DNA of 64,000 nucleotides from Clostridiales bacterium DTU089 (GTDB taxonomy: Bacteria > Bacillota > Clostridia > Oscillospirales > Acutalibacteraceae), in the NCBI GenBank assembly GCA_001513045.1, contig LFSB01000024.1, positions 1 to 64,000 of the forward strand. Reading direction: 5' to 3'. The notes beneath the pieces are model-generated. The model was given only the letters and a program-made list of their open reading frames with translations. It did not search any database and had not been told where the DNA came from. A program made the translations under genes and the position numbers. Each line of letters opens with the position of its first letter. Positions within the stretch are counted from its first letter, which is position 1. Positions 34,963 through 43,882 of this stretch are shown in pieces.

Positions 34963-36657
34963 TCAGGCAATAACTCTCAATAATTCTTCAATAGAGGTTA
35001 TTCCGTTCTTAACCTTGTCAATACCCTCCATACGCAGAGTCTGCATGCCCTCGGAAATTGCAAGCTCCTTGATGTCTGCCGTACTCGCCTCTTTGAGTAT
35101 AAGCTCACGCATGGAGTCGGTAACTCTCAGAAATTCAAAAACGCCCTGTCTGCCTTTATAGCCTGTGTTGTTGCAGGAAATACAGCCCTTGGGACGGCAG
35201 AGAGTAACCTCGTCGCCGCAGCCCTCCTGCGGGAAATCAGGAATTATCCTGAGCAGGTCTTCCATCTTGATGTTGTATTCCTCTTTACATCTCGGGCAAA
35301 GCACACGTACAAGACGCTGTGCAAGCACGCCGACAAGCGAGGAGGTTGTAAGATAAGGCTCAACGCCCATTTCTGTAAGACGCGAAATTGCGCCTGAGGA
35401 GTCATTTGTATGCAAGGTAGAGAAAACCATATGTCCTGTAAGAGCTGACTCAACTGCGATTTTTGCAGTCTCGCCGTCACGAATCTCACCGACCATGACG
35501 ATGTCGGGGTCACTACGAAGAACCGAACGCAGAGCCGACGCAAAGGTCATACCTGCTTTTGAGTTCATCTGCACCTGACATATACCGGACATTCTGCGCT
35601 CAACGGGGTCTTCAAGGGTGATAACGTGCTTTTCTATGTCCGCAACCTCTGAGAGCGTCGCATAAAGAGTGGTGGACTTACCGCTACCGGTGGGGCCCGT
35701 AACAAGCACGAAGCCGTAGGGCATATGAATTGCTTTATAAAAGTAATCCCGCTGCTTTTCGGAAAATTTAATATCGTTAAGTGTGACCGATTTTGAACCT
35801 CTTTCGAGAAGACGCATAACCGACTTTTCGCCGTATACTGTGGGGAGAATAGCGATACGAATATCGAATGTTCTGTTATCAAGCTTAACCGTTGCACGTC
35901 CGTCCTGAGGGACTCTGCGCTCGGCAATATCCATGCCGCCGATAACCTTTATCCTCGATATAACAGCCGCATGCATCTTTATGGGGTTCTGCATTATTTC
36001 ATGAAGCACGCCGTCTATTCTAAGACGCACACGCATTGAACGCTCAAGAGGCTCAATATGAATATCACTCGCGCCTGTCTTTATTGCGTTGTTTATAACC
36101 TGATTGACAAGCATAACCGCCGGCTTGTCGTCGATTCTGGCATCCGCGGCATCTGCAGCCGCAACAGCATCCTGCTCCCTTTCATCATCGCCCTCGTTGA
36201 ACTGGTCGAGATTGTTGTTCATATTGACGAAATTGTCAATAGCGGTAGCAAGCTCTGTATCGGTGGCAACCACAGGCCGGATTTCATACCCGGTCATGAG
36301 ATGAAGGTTATCTATTGTTATAATATCGTTGGGGTTGCGCATTGCCACAAACAATGTGCGACCCTCCTGATAAAGAGGAAGAATATTATTCTTCACAGCC
36401 ATATCCGGAGATATAAGGCTTGCAACACCCATATTTACACCGATTTCGTTTATTGAAACAAAATCGAAGCCTGTTTTGAGCGCAAGAACTCTTGCAACAT
36501 CCTCTTCTGTGCAATAGCCGAGGCGTATAAGAATTTTACCTATGAGAGTCTTGTCTTCCTTTTGAATTTCAAGCGCCTCTCTGAGCTGTGCCTCTGTAAT
36601 AACACCCTGCTCAATCAGCTTTGCGCAAATACTGCCCGGAACAACAATACTATCCAT
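34963..36657 (-). CDS. pilB: Type IV pilus assembly ATPase (PilB/GspE)
   Basis: 564 residues. N-terminal MshEN-type domain (EEDVARVLALKTGFDFVSI). Core: DIHIEPLERSMRVRLRIDG, Walker A VTGPTGSGKSTTLYATLSEV, Asp box and Walker B DPDIVMVGEIRDGETAKIAV, His box STLHTNDSSGAISRL. Four cysteines (CPRC...CISC) form the zinc module of assembly ATPases, which retraction ATPases lack. It powers pilin insertion on the inner face of the membrane. Confidence 0.95.
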   Translation of the reverse strand: MDSIVVPGSICAKLIEQGVITEAQLREALEIQKEDKTLIGKILIRLGYCTEEDVARVLALKTGFDFVSINEIGVNMGVASLISPDMAVKNNILPLYQEGRTLFVAMRNPNDIITIDNLHLMTGYEIRPVVATDTELATAIDNFVNMNNNLDQFNEGDDEREQDAVAAADAADARIDDKPAVMLVNQVINNAIKTGASDIHIEPLERSMRVRLRIDGVLHEIMQNPIKMHAAVISRIKVIGGMDIAERRVPQDGRATVKLDNRTFDIRIAILPTVYGEKSVMRLLERGSKSVTLNDIKFSEKQRDYFYKAIHMPYGFVLVTGPTGSGKSTTLYATLSEVADIEKHVITLEDPVERRMSGICQVQMNSKAGMTFASALRSVLRSDPDIVMVGEIRDGETAKIAVESALTGHMVFSTLHTNDSSGAISRLTEMGVEPYLTTSSLVGVLAQRLVRVLCPRCKEEYNIKMEDLLRIIPDFPQEGCGDEVTLCRPKGCISCNNTGYKGRQGVFEFLRVTDSMRELILKEASTADIKELAISEGMQTLRMEGIDKVKNGITSIEELLRVIA

Positions 36658-36699
36658 TAACTTTACCTACCCATTTAAACAGTTTTATTTTACAAAACC

Positions 36700-37257
36700 T
36701 CAGGCCTTTGAGAATGTGGAAATTACGATGTTGGCCTCGCGGCTGAAGGAATCGGTATTACCCTTTTCCATTGTAAAGCCGTCTATTCTGTATATCTGCT
36801 TCTGAGCGTATACAAGATTGTTGCAGAAATTTATAATATTTCTGTATTCACCCGAAACTGCCAGAGAAACAGTAACCGACTTCGCAAGAAGCTGCTCAAC
36901 CTCCGGAACCTCCGCACTTTCAATTTCCAGACCGTATTGTGCAGCGCATGCGCACACATCATCAAGAACAGTGTATTCGGAGGGAATGGTCTCAGGCATC
37001 ATCAGCTTGTATTCCTCTTCCATTTTCAGATAAGTGGGAGCATTCTGCTGAAGCTGCTTCAGATATTCCGCTCTTTGCTGCGTCTCGGCAAGCACTTGCT
37101 TCTGCGCGGCAATTTCGATACCCTTTTCCTGTATTTTCTTTATATTATAGGCTGAAAGAGCTATAACAATAACAATTATAAAGCTCAACAGAACCACGAC
37201 GACCTTGGGGTCATCCATAATATTTGAGGATTTCTTTTTGCTTTTTTCTTTTGCCAT
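36700..37257 (-). CDS. pilO: PilO-like pilus alignment protein
   Basis: 185 residues: basic cytoplasmic N-terminus, one helix (VVVVLLSFIIVIVIALSAYNI), a coiled-coil-prone stretch (about 40-80), and a ferredoxin-like domain with LAVSGEYRNIINFCNNLV, which is the PilO hallmark. It pairs with PilN and, in diderms, PilP. Gene order M-N-O supports the call. It precedes pilB by 42 bp. Confidence 0.8.
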   Translation of the reverse strand: MAKEKSKKKSSNIMDDPKVVVVLLSFIIVIVIALSAYNIKKIQEKGIEIAAQKQVLAETQQRAEYLKQLQQNAPTYLKMEEEYKLMMPETIPSEYTVLDDVCACAAQYGLEIESAEVPEVEQLLAKSVTVSLAVSGEYRNIINFCNNLVYAQKQIYRIDGFTMEKGNTDSFSREANIVISTFSKA

Positions 37258-37290
37258 ACTGTACTCTCCTTCTTCTGCAGCCGACAGACT

Positions 37291-37890
37291 TTATTTTGCC
37301 GCGGTTGTCGTCGCAGTAGTGGCGACGGTAGTTGTGGTGGTAACAGAGCCCATAACCGATACAACCATAACAAAGTTATATGAAACCACGCCGTCTGAAA
37401 CTGAAATTTCATTCTGAGATGAAACTCCTGCCACACCCGGTATCGCTTTTACCTGATTCATATATTCTTCAAGGTCGCTCATCTGAGCACAGCTTCCGGT
37501 AATGCTGCAATTTCTCGCACCAAACCAATCCTCCATTGAAATAGATTCAACGGAAATAATCGATGTGTTGATATTGCTCATTGCGACAAGAAAGCTCTGT
37601 GCCTCGGGATCCTGGGGCGTTACGGAATCTATAAGCGATTTATAAGCGGAAACTCTTGCCGCAAGCTCTTCATATTGCTGAAGGTCGGCAAACTGTCCTT
37701 TTATCTCGTTGCTCTGTGAGGAAAGCTTGCTGAGACTGCGCTGCTGAACCTGCAGAACCACAGTAAGAACAAGATAGATGACGAAAAGCGTAATAAGCAC
37801 AACAAGCGCTGCCTTTGTTATCATATCCTTTGTTTTTCTGCCATCCAGATATTTTCGGTACGCAGCCGGCAATAAACTTACTTTATACAC
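37291..37890 (-). CDS. pilN: PilN-like pilus alignment protein
   Basis: 199 residues. SLLPAAYRKYLDGRK at the N-terminus corresponds to the NLLP motif by which PilN binds PilM. One helix (AALVVLITLFVIYLVLTVVL) and a coiled coil (about 55-95) follow, then a small alpha/beta domain (SITGSCAQMSDLEEYMNQV). The last 15 residues are Thr/Ala-rich. The start lies 4 bp after the pilM stop. Confidence 0.82.
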   Translation of the reverse strand: MYKVSLLPAAYRKYLDGRKTKDMITKAALVVLITLFVIYLVLTVVLQVQQRSLSKLSSQSNEIKGQFADLQQYEELAARVSAYKSLIDSVTPQDPEAQSFLVAMSNINTSIISVESISMEDWFGARNCSITGSCAQMSDLEEYMNQVKAIPGVAGVSSQNEISVSDGVVSYNFVMVVSVMGSVTTTTTVATTATTTAAK

Positions 37891-37894
37891 TTAT

Positions 37895-38863
37895 TTATCC
37901 CTCCAATGCCTGCATTGCAAGACTCAGGCAGCCGATATAGTCCTTAGCCGCAAAGTCGGCGGACGGAGCCTGAATATCACTGTAAAACTCCGGCACAACA
38001 ATCGGAACATACGATGATGCCCGCATTCTGTCCGCGACTTCATTCTGGGTTTTGATTTCCGCGGAGAAATATATTACCTCGATGGGGTCAAAGCCCTGCA
38101 TCTGATAATAACCGAGAGAAGAAGAAATTTCACCGGCAAGCATATCGCCTATTGTTTCAATATCCTCGGGAAGAATACTTGTTCCGTAAGTAAACGCATC
38201 CTTAACCTGACGCGCAGCTCTTTCGGGAACCGCAAGGGAACGCACCATTTTAAGCTCGCCCTTACTGAGTGCAATGAAATTGAGCATATCGTCTGTTATT
38301 TTCAGCAAACCGAAGGTGCTTGCTCCGTTTTGCGACTGAGCAGCGCGCAACCATGCGAGCATTGAGGAATCAATATCCACCACCTGAAGCTTTGCCGCGG
38401 AGAAAAGCGTGGTAAGCTGTTCAAGCATTGTGGTTCTTGCCGCAACCAGCAAAACGTTTGACATCGGTTGGTCATCATCGTTCTTGCTTTCCCCGGCAAG
38501 GACAAAATCTATCTCCAGCTCATTTACCGGAATAGGTATAAATTCCTGTGCCTGAAGCAACACAACCTTGCGAAGCTTATCAGGAGTCACCTTAGGAAAT
38601 GAGGCGTATCTCATTATGACATTTTCGTTGTTTACACCGATTATGACATCCTGTCCGCTGAAATTATTGTCCTTGATAAGAGACGATAGAGCCTCTTGGA
38701 ATTCCTCGGGCTTTCTGATGAAGCCTTCCTCGACAGTGCCCTGACTGAGAGCCATCTTACCGAAGGCAACAACCGAATATGACGAACCGCTTTTCATCAA
38801 TTCAACAGCCCGTATTTCTACGGAATCCATTTCAAAGCCGATTACCGTTTTGATTTTTCCCAT
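37895..38863 (-). CDS. pilM: PilM-like actin-fold pilus protein
   Basis: 322 residues. Actin/FtsA-like opening VIGFEMDSVEIRAVELMKSG, then IIGVNNENVIMRYASFPKV and LLKITDDMLNFIALSKGELK. PilM is cytoplasmic and binds PilN and the ATPases. The family usually begins GIDIG; here the first Gly-Ile-Asp is Gly-Phe-Glu, a change in the phosphate-1 loop that may reduce nucleotide binding. Confidence 0.85.
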   Translation of the reverse strand: MGKIKTVIGFEMDSVEIRAVELMKSGSSYSVVAFGKMALSQGTVEEGFIRKPEEFQEALSSLIKDNNFSGQDVIIGVNNENVIMRYASFPKVTPDKLRKVVLLQAQEFIPIPVNELEIDFVLAGESKNDDDQPMSNVLLVAARTTMLEQLTTLFSAAKLQVVDIDSSMLAWLRAAQSQNGASTFGLLKITDDMLNFIALSKGELKMVRSLAVPERAARQVKDAFTYGTSILPEDIETIGDMLAGEISSSLGYYQMQGFDPIEVIYFSAEIKTQNEVADRMRASSYVPIVVPEFYSDIQAPSADFAAKDYIGCLSLAMQALEG

Positions 38864-38898
38864 TGTATCAATCTCCTTAGGAATATTGATTTTCTTTA

Positions 38899-40101
38899 TC
38901 AGCCGCCGCTGGAAGTTGTTGCGGTGAACACGGGCAGGTAAAGTGCTATAACCATGCCGCCGACCACGGTACCGAGCATAACGAGCATTATCGGCTCAAG
39001 TATTGAACCGAGGTTTGCAGATATAGCCTGAACATCATCCTCATAGAATTCCGCAACCTTGTCAAGGAGCAGCGGAAGTGTACCTGAATCCTCACCGATT
39101 GCAACCATGCTTATAAGCATGGGCGGGAAAAGATTGCTCTTTTCAAGGGAATTGCTTATGCTTTTACCGTCCTCTATTTCGGCAATTGCGTCCGTTACAG
39201 CCTTGGCTATAAGGTCACTGCCCGAGGTGGGACCTGCGCTCTCGAGCGCCTGAACCGCTGTAACACCGCCGTTAAGAAGCGTTGCAAGAGTACGGCAGAA
39301 ACGCGCAAGGATGGTTTTGCTTATAAGCTCACCGACAAGCGGAAGCTTCATCTTGTTCGCTTCCCAGATTCCGTGCGCAACCGGAGTTTTAATTAAAAAT
39401 CTTATTGCAAGAACAGCCGCTATTATTACTACTATGTAAACATACCAGCTGGATCTTATGCTCCCGGAAAGTGCAAAAACGAAGGCAGTTATAGGGTTAA
39501 GCTTCGTGGTTGAGGGAATCATGCCCTGAAATATGGGAACCATGACGATAAGCATTACTATCATGATTACGATTGCGAAGCCGCCGACCATTTTAGGATA
39601 GGTTGTTGCCGACTTTACAGCCGACTTCAGCTGTTTGTCCTTTTGCAGCTGATTTGCCAGAGCAAGCAATGTTTTTTCGAGTATACCGCCGACCTCACCG
39701 GCAGCAAGCATTGATATGTAAAGGTCTCCGAATATATTTCTGTGCGCTCCGAAGGCATCTGAAAGACTCATACCGCCTTCAATGTTTTCGGTGATATCGG
39801 TTATCGCCGCAGAGAGGGTTTTATTTGCCGTCTGACCGCTCAAGGCTCTCAGACACTGTGTAACGGGGATACCTGCCGAAATCATCGTCGCCATCTGACG
39901 GCTGAATATTGCAATATCCTCAGTGGAAACCTTTTTGGAGCCGAAGGAGGACTTTTTCTTCTCCTTCTTTTCCTCTATATCCGTAACCATGACGCCGGAT
40001 TCGCGGAGCTTCTCCATTGCGGCGGAAGACGAGTCTGCCATTATTTCGCCCTTGACCGATTGACCCGCCTTATTCATGGCTTCATACGCAAAAGTTGCCA
40101 A
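38899..40101 (-). CDS. pilC: Type IV pilus platform protein (PilC/GspF)
   Basis: 400 residues from a TTG at 40101 with GGAGG 8 nt upstream, giving the usual start ATFAYEAMNKAGQSVKGEI; a start five codons earlier lacks a site. Two T2SSF domains are visible (EDIAIFSRQMATMISAGIPV and LARFCRTLATLLNGGVTAVQ), with helix hairpins between and at the end. It is the membrane platform turned by PilB and PilT. Confidence 0.93.
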   Translation of the reverse strand: MATFAYEAMNKAGQSVKGEIMADSSSAAMEKLRESGVMVTDIEEKKEKKKSSFGSKKVSTEDIAIFSRQMATMISAGIPVTQCLRALSGQTANKTLSAAITDITENIEGGMSLSDAFGAHRNIFGDLYISMLAAGEVGGILEKTLLALANQLQKDKQLKSAVKSATTYPKMVGGFAIVIMIVMLIVMVPIFQGMIPSTTKLNPITAFVFALSGSIRSSWYVYIVVIIAAVLAIRFLIKTPVAHGIWEANKMKLPLVGELISKTILARFCRTLATLLNGGVTAVQALESAGPTSGSDLIAKAVTDAIAEIEDGKSISNSLEKSNLFPPMLISMVAIGEDSGTLPLLLDKVAEFYEDDVQAISANLGSILEPIMLVMLGTVVGGMVIALYLPVFTATTSSGG

Positions 40102-40145
40102 AATGGTAACCTCCAATCAAATTGGGAATATATGGATAGTGAAAA

Positions 40146-41246
40146 TCAATATCCGGCTGTTGACATCAGACGGATAACCTCCGCCCTGTCAACACAGAAT
40201 TCAAGCACGGTTTCTCTTGAAATTTTCTGTTCTTTGAGCAGCTTGAGCAGCGCCTGGTCCATAGTTTGCATGCCGAAATTCTGACCGGTCTGCATTGCAC
40301 CGTAAAGCTGATGCTCCTTTTCCTCACGGATAAGGTTCCTTACCGCGGGAGAATCCACCATATATTCAACAGCTATGCACCTGCCCTTGCCGTTAACCGT
40401 CGGCATAAGCTGCTGTGAAATAACCGCCTTTATGGAGTTGGAAAGCTGCTGGCGAACCTGGTTTTTCTGCCCCTCCGGGAAGGAGTCAACTATACGTGAA
40501 ATCGTCAGAGGAGCCGTCTGCGTGTGAAGCGTTGAGAAAACCAAGTGTCCGGTTTCAGCCGCTGTTATGGCGATTGATATACTTTCGGTGTCTCGCATTT
40601 CACCTATCATTATAACGTCCGGGTCATGACGGAGAACCTGCCGCAACGCATTACCGAAGCTGTGGGTATCGGTTCCTATCTCACGCTGACGCACTGTTGA
40701 TTGCTTGTGTGAATGAAGAAACTCTATGGGATCCTCTACCGTAACAATGTTTTCGGCAAAATTCTGATTTATGTAGTTTATCATTGCCGCAAGCGTTGTG
40801 GATTTACCACTTCCGGTAGGTCCCGTAACAAGCACCAGTCCTCTGGGAAGGTCACAGAGCCTTTTCACATCTGCCGGCAACCCGAGTCTGTCAAGGTCGG
40901 GAATCTCGAACGGTATTGCTCTGAAAACCGCAGCAAGAGAACCTCTCTGGACTATGACGTTTCCTCTGAAACGTGCGCACGAGGGAATGGAATAGGACAT
41001 ATCGAGCTCCCAATCCTCGTAAAGCTTCTGCTTCTGCAGCTCCGATATAATACCGAAAATCAACGCCTGAACATCGGGAGAAAGCATTATCGGAAAATCC
41101 TGTTTTATGAGGTCGCCGTTTATTCGTATGCACGGCGGCATTCCTACCACCAGATGCAGGTCAGAACCCTTCTTTTCAACCGTAAGTCTTAAAAGGTCGT
41201 CTAACGTAGCCGGATAATTACTCGGCTTATCTGTAAATTCCATCAA
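40146..41246 (-). CDS. pilT: Pilus retraction ATPase (PilT)
   Basis: 366 residues. GSDLHLVVGMPPCIRINGDL at the N-terminus, Walker A TGPTGSGKST (about 141-150), Walker B DPDVIMIGEMRDTESISIAI, His box STLHTQTAPLTISR. It lacks the four-Cys module, as expected for PilT. The canonical AIRNLIRE is nearly kept as AVRNLIREEKEHQL. Its presence predicts twitching, retraction or DNA uptake. Confidence 0.95.
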   Translation of the reverse strand: MMEFTDKPSNYPATLDDLLRLTVEKKGSDLHLVVGMPPCIRINGDLIKQDFPIMLSPDVQALIFGIISELQKQKLYEDWELDMSYSIPSCARFRGNVIVQRGSLAAVFRAIPFEIPDLDRLGLPADVKRLCDLPRGLVLVTGPTGSGKSTTLAAMINYINQNFAENIVTVEDPIEFLHSHKQSTVRQREIGTDTHSFGNALRQVLRHDPDVIMIGEMRDTESISIAITAAETGHLVFSTLHTQTAPLTISRIVDSFPEGQKNQVRQQLSNSIKAVISQQLMPTVNGKGRCIAVEYMVDSPAVRNLIREEKEHQLYGAMQTGQNFGMQTMDQALLKLLKEQKISRETVLEFCVDRAEVIRLMSTAGY

Positions 41247-41269
41247 TTCACTCCCAAAATTTCAAGAGA

Positions 41270-42922
41270 TTATGCGGCATCTATCGATGCAAGGGTGTCC
41301 TTTGCAAGCTGTATCTGCTCAGGCGAAGCGTAGATGAGAAGAACATACTTGTAGCTGTCTGCGTCGCCGAGGTTCTCGGATATCGAGAATCTTTCCTCAT
41401 CTATACCGGTAATCTGAACCACCAGTCTTATTTTCGCTTCAAGCATACTGATTCCGGATGCCGAAGTTACCGAGTATATGGGCATATACATTTCCATGGA
41501 GTTTTCATCGAGTGACGCAAGAACAGTCTTAACTGTATCCTGCATGTCGGACTTGCAATAAACAAGCACCGAGTAGCTCATTTCGGGATAGTGACCCCAA
41601 TAGAAGTCAACACCCTCAAGAACTATGCCGGTAAGCTTCTCTTTAACCTCTGAAGCTACCGTGTTTTTAAATTCATAGGTGAAGAAGGTCGTGCCTACAC
41701 CGACGCTTTCGTTATCGAAGCTCTCTATAAGCTTTGCCGCCTCATCAACCTGCTCCTGAGTACCGCATACCCAAACCGTCTTCGAGAGCATGTCAACGCC
41801 GTATATCTGTGCTTCGGAGCCGAAGGAGGTCAATACCTCTTCCGCATCCGCCCTGCTTATGTAATCAAGAGATATGCGCTTGAGCAATTCCTTGCCGTTG
41901 CTTATTGTGCCGTCGGGATTTGTAGTACCGTCGGGATTTGTGGTTCCGTCAGGATTGGGGGTGGTGCCGTTATCTATACCGCTGGGAATATCCACCACAC
42001 TCTTTATGCGATAAATGTCCTTGAGGGCATCTCCGCTTACATAGACATAGAGTATCTGCGGCTGAGACGCTGTTGTAATGCCGGTGTGAAGACCGAGCTG
42101 TCCGAGAAGTGAGCTGAATTCAGAAGCGGAGATATACTTGAGCTCCACGGGGGTAAAGCTGGAGCTTATTCCGGCGCTTCCTGTTTGTATATTCTCAGGT
42201 TTGTCAAGTATGCTTATAAGCTCTCTGACCTTTGTCAGCTCCATCGGATAACCGCTTATCCAAAGCTGCCTGAGGTTGTCTGAGATGCTCATTATCTGAA
42301 CATTTATTCCAAGCTGCGAGAGCTGAGCTGAAAGCAGCTCGGGAGTTATGTATCTCAGGGAGTACTCCGCATAATGGATTTTGTCGATATAGCTTGAGTT
42401 GAGAGTGCTCGTGTCACCCACAATAAGCATATTGCCGTTTTGAATGTAGGACATGCTCACCTTGCGAAGAACATAGTCCAGCGCCGCAAGAGGCGTGACA
42501 TCCTCAACATCGATTGTCACTGTCTGACCGTCTGTTCCGGCATAAAGCACCGTATAATTGGCGCAGTCCGCAATCAGCGAAAGAACCGATTTGAGATCGG
42601 CATCCGTCGCCTTAAGCGAAATCGTAGACACAGAGGAATACGAATTTGTGTTCGCCTTGCTTATCGGTATTTTGATAATCTGTCCCACAGCAATGGAATC
42701 CGAATTATCCATTGAATTGAGAGTCAGAATATCATTTGTCGAAACACCGTAGCTTGAAGCTATGCGGTCAAGCGTATCGGAAGCCTTTACCGAATAATAG
42801 ACATATTCGGAATTGCCCGATGACGTGCCGAATGCGGTTATCGGCACAAGTGCGCTGATAAGTAATATCATTGACAGCGCCGATGCTATGACAGCTTTGC
42901 AAATTGTGGTTTTACCTTTCAT
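41270..42922 (-). CDS. LysM plus secretin N-domain protein lacking the secretin barrel (PilQ-like)
   Basis: 550 residues. Signal peptide to about 32. LysM domain about 40-90 (YYSVKASDTLDRIASSYGVS, IKIPI). Then an STN-like N0 domain (LKATDADLKSVLSLIADCAN, VTPLAALDYVLRK) and three secretin N1/NolW-type repeats (EYSLRYITPELLSAQLSQLG; FTPVELKYISASEFSSLLGQ; FFTYEFKNTVASEVKEKL). A Pro/Asp/Gly/Thr repeat (PDGTTN) forms a linker near residue 325. A PilQ or GspD barrel of about 250 residues does not follow. Peptidoglycan binding by LysM with secretin N-domains suggests an envelope collar for the pilus in a cell without an outer membrane. Family placement is by pattern only. Confidence 0.75.
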   Translation of the reverse strand: MKGKTTICKAVIASALSMILLISALVPITAFGTSSGNSEYVYYSVKASDTLDRIASSYGVSTNDILTLNSMDNSDSIAVGQIIKIPISKANTNSYSSVSTISLKATDADLKSVLSLIADCANYTVLYAGTDGQTVTIDVEDVTPLAALDYVLRKVSMSYIQNGNMLIVGDTSTLNSSYIDKIHYAEYSLRYITPELLSAQLSQLGINVQIMSISDNLRQLWISGYPMELTKVRELISILDKPENIQTGSAGISSSFTPVELKYISASEFSSLLGQLGLHTGITTASQPQILYVYVSGDALKDIYRIKSVVDIPSGIDNGTTPNPDGTTNPDGTTNPDGTISNGKELLKRISLDYISRADAEEVLTSFGSEAQIYGVDMLSKTVWVCGTQEQVDEAAKLIESFDNESVGVGTTFFTYEFKNTVASEVKEKLTGIVLEGVDFYWGHYPEMSYSVLVYCKSDMQDTVKTVLASLDENSMEMYMPIYSVTSASGISMLEAKIRLVVQITGIDEERFSISENLGDADSYKYVLLIYASPEQIQLAKDTLASIDAA

Positions 42923-42963
42923 TATGTAAGTCCCCCTATATGTTTGAATGAAAAGATATCGGT

Positions 42964-43569
42964 TTATTTGCCGGATTGTGCGAGTTTAAGAACTATCTGC
43001 CTGGTCTGCTGCGAGGTTGAAGGAATTTCTCCGGAAACCGAGGTTGTATCGCCGGACGAAATTGTTTTACACTCAAGTGTAACGGAATCCGCCGTTATAC
43101 TGACTACCTGCCATGAGGATGATTGTATGTACTCATTGAGATGATATTGCATCTCGGAACCGCCGTTAAAAACAATGTTCGCCGAAAAGCCCTTTATAAT
43201 CGCGGTTACTTTCGCACCGGAAAGATAGTTGCTTTCGAGGAAGGGGTCCCTGGCATCACCCGTAGGCATTGTTTGCTGAACCTCAAGATCGCCCTGCTGC
43301 GGAAGAACTGCCACCACACTGCCTCCCGGAGGCACCGGCGTAGTTGTTGTCGAGGTTCCGCCCGAACCGGTTTTCAGGAGTATGAGCGCAATAACGCCGA
43401 CCACCAGAACCACCAGCAAAACGGGAACAGCTATCTTCATAGCCGGATTCTTATTAAGAAACTCCATAAAAGGATTCGGTTTCTTCTCTGCTCCGATATC
43501 CTCGACGCCCGCTGCACCCTTTCCGGCACCGCCGAGTTTACTCTTTAATGATTTCATATCCAAAGCCAT
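42964..43569 (-). CDS. PilP/GspC-like pilus protein, first gene of the pil operon
   Basis: 201 residues: cytoplasmic N-terminus, one helix (IAVPVLLVVLVVGVIALILL, about 45-65), a Pro/Thr/Gly linker, then DARDPFLESNYLSGAKVTAI and a small beta domain (ANIVFNGGSEMQYHLNEYI, SVTLECK). The DPF motif followed by a beta domain is the PilP/GspC homology-region pattern, which in diderm pili contacts the N0 domain of the secretin. The next gene encodes exactly such an N0 domain. No lipobox, unlike proteobacterial PilP. Confidence 0.6.
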   Translation of the reverse strand: MALDMKSLKSKLGGAGKGAAGVEDIGAEKKPNPFMEFLNKNPAMKIAVPVLLVVLVVGVIALILLKTGSGGTSTTTTPVPPGGSVVAVLPQQGDLEVQQTMPTGDARDPFLESNYLSGAKVTAIIKGFSANIVFNGGSEMQYHLNEYIQSSSWQVVSITADSVTLECKTISSGDTTSVSGEIPSTSQQTRQIVLKLAQSGK

Positions 43570-43729
43570 CTAAAAAGCCCTCCCGCTTTTATAATAGAGA
43601 TTTGCAGTTCAAACAGATTAAGACAATAACCCTCTTGGAAGGTTTATTGTCGCGAAAGAAAAATATTTGATTTGCTTTTTTGAGGAGATTTTTCGCAATT
43701 AACATCAACGGTTGGTATACCTCGGTATA

Positions 43730-43758
43730 ATCATACACTAATTATCAAGAATAATCAA
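43730..43758 (-). promoter_or_regulatory. Sigma-A-type promoter of the pil operon
   Basis: Minus strand TTGATT (43758-43753), 17 nt, TATGAT (43735-43730), giving a leader of about 155 nt before the first gene. Confidence 0.65.
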
Positions 43759-43830
43759 TCAAAATTTTTAAAAAAGTTGCCCAAATATAGTAAAAACTGT
43801 GTTTTATTTACATTTTTAGTTGTTTGCCGA

Positions 43831-43870
43831 AAAAAAGAGATATCAAAATCATGTTTTGACATCTCTTTTT
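43831..43870 (-). terminator. Intrinsic terminator after the Wzz/BY-kinase gene
   Basis: Minus strand AAAAAGAGATGTCAAAA and TTTTGATATCTCTTTTT pair with one mismatch and end in a T run, 13 bp after the stop. Confidence 0.8.
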
Positions 43871-43882
43871 ATTTGCCAATCG

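Larger units (their letters stand above)
43570..43882. other. Intergenic region between BY-kinase gene and pil operon
   Basis: 313 bp with the pil promoter (43730-43758), the kinase-gene terminator (43831-43870) and about 150 nt of A+T-rich pil leader with no clear structure. Confidence 0.7.
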
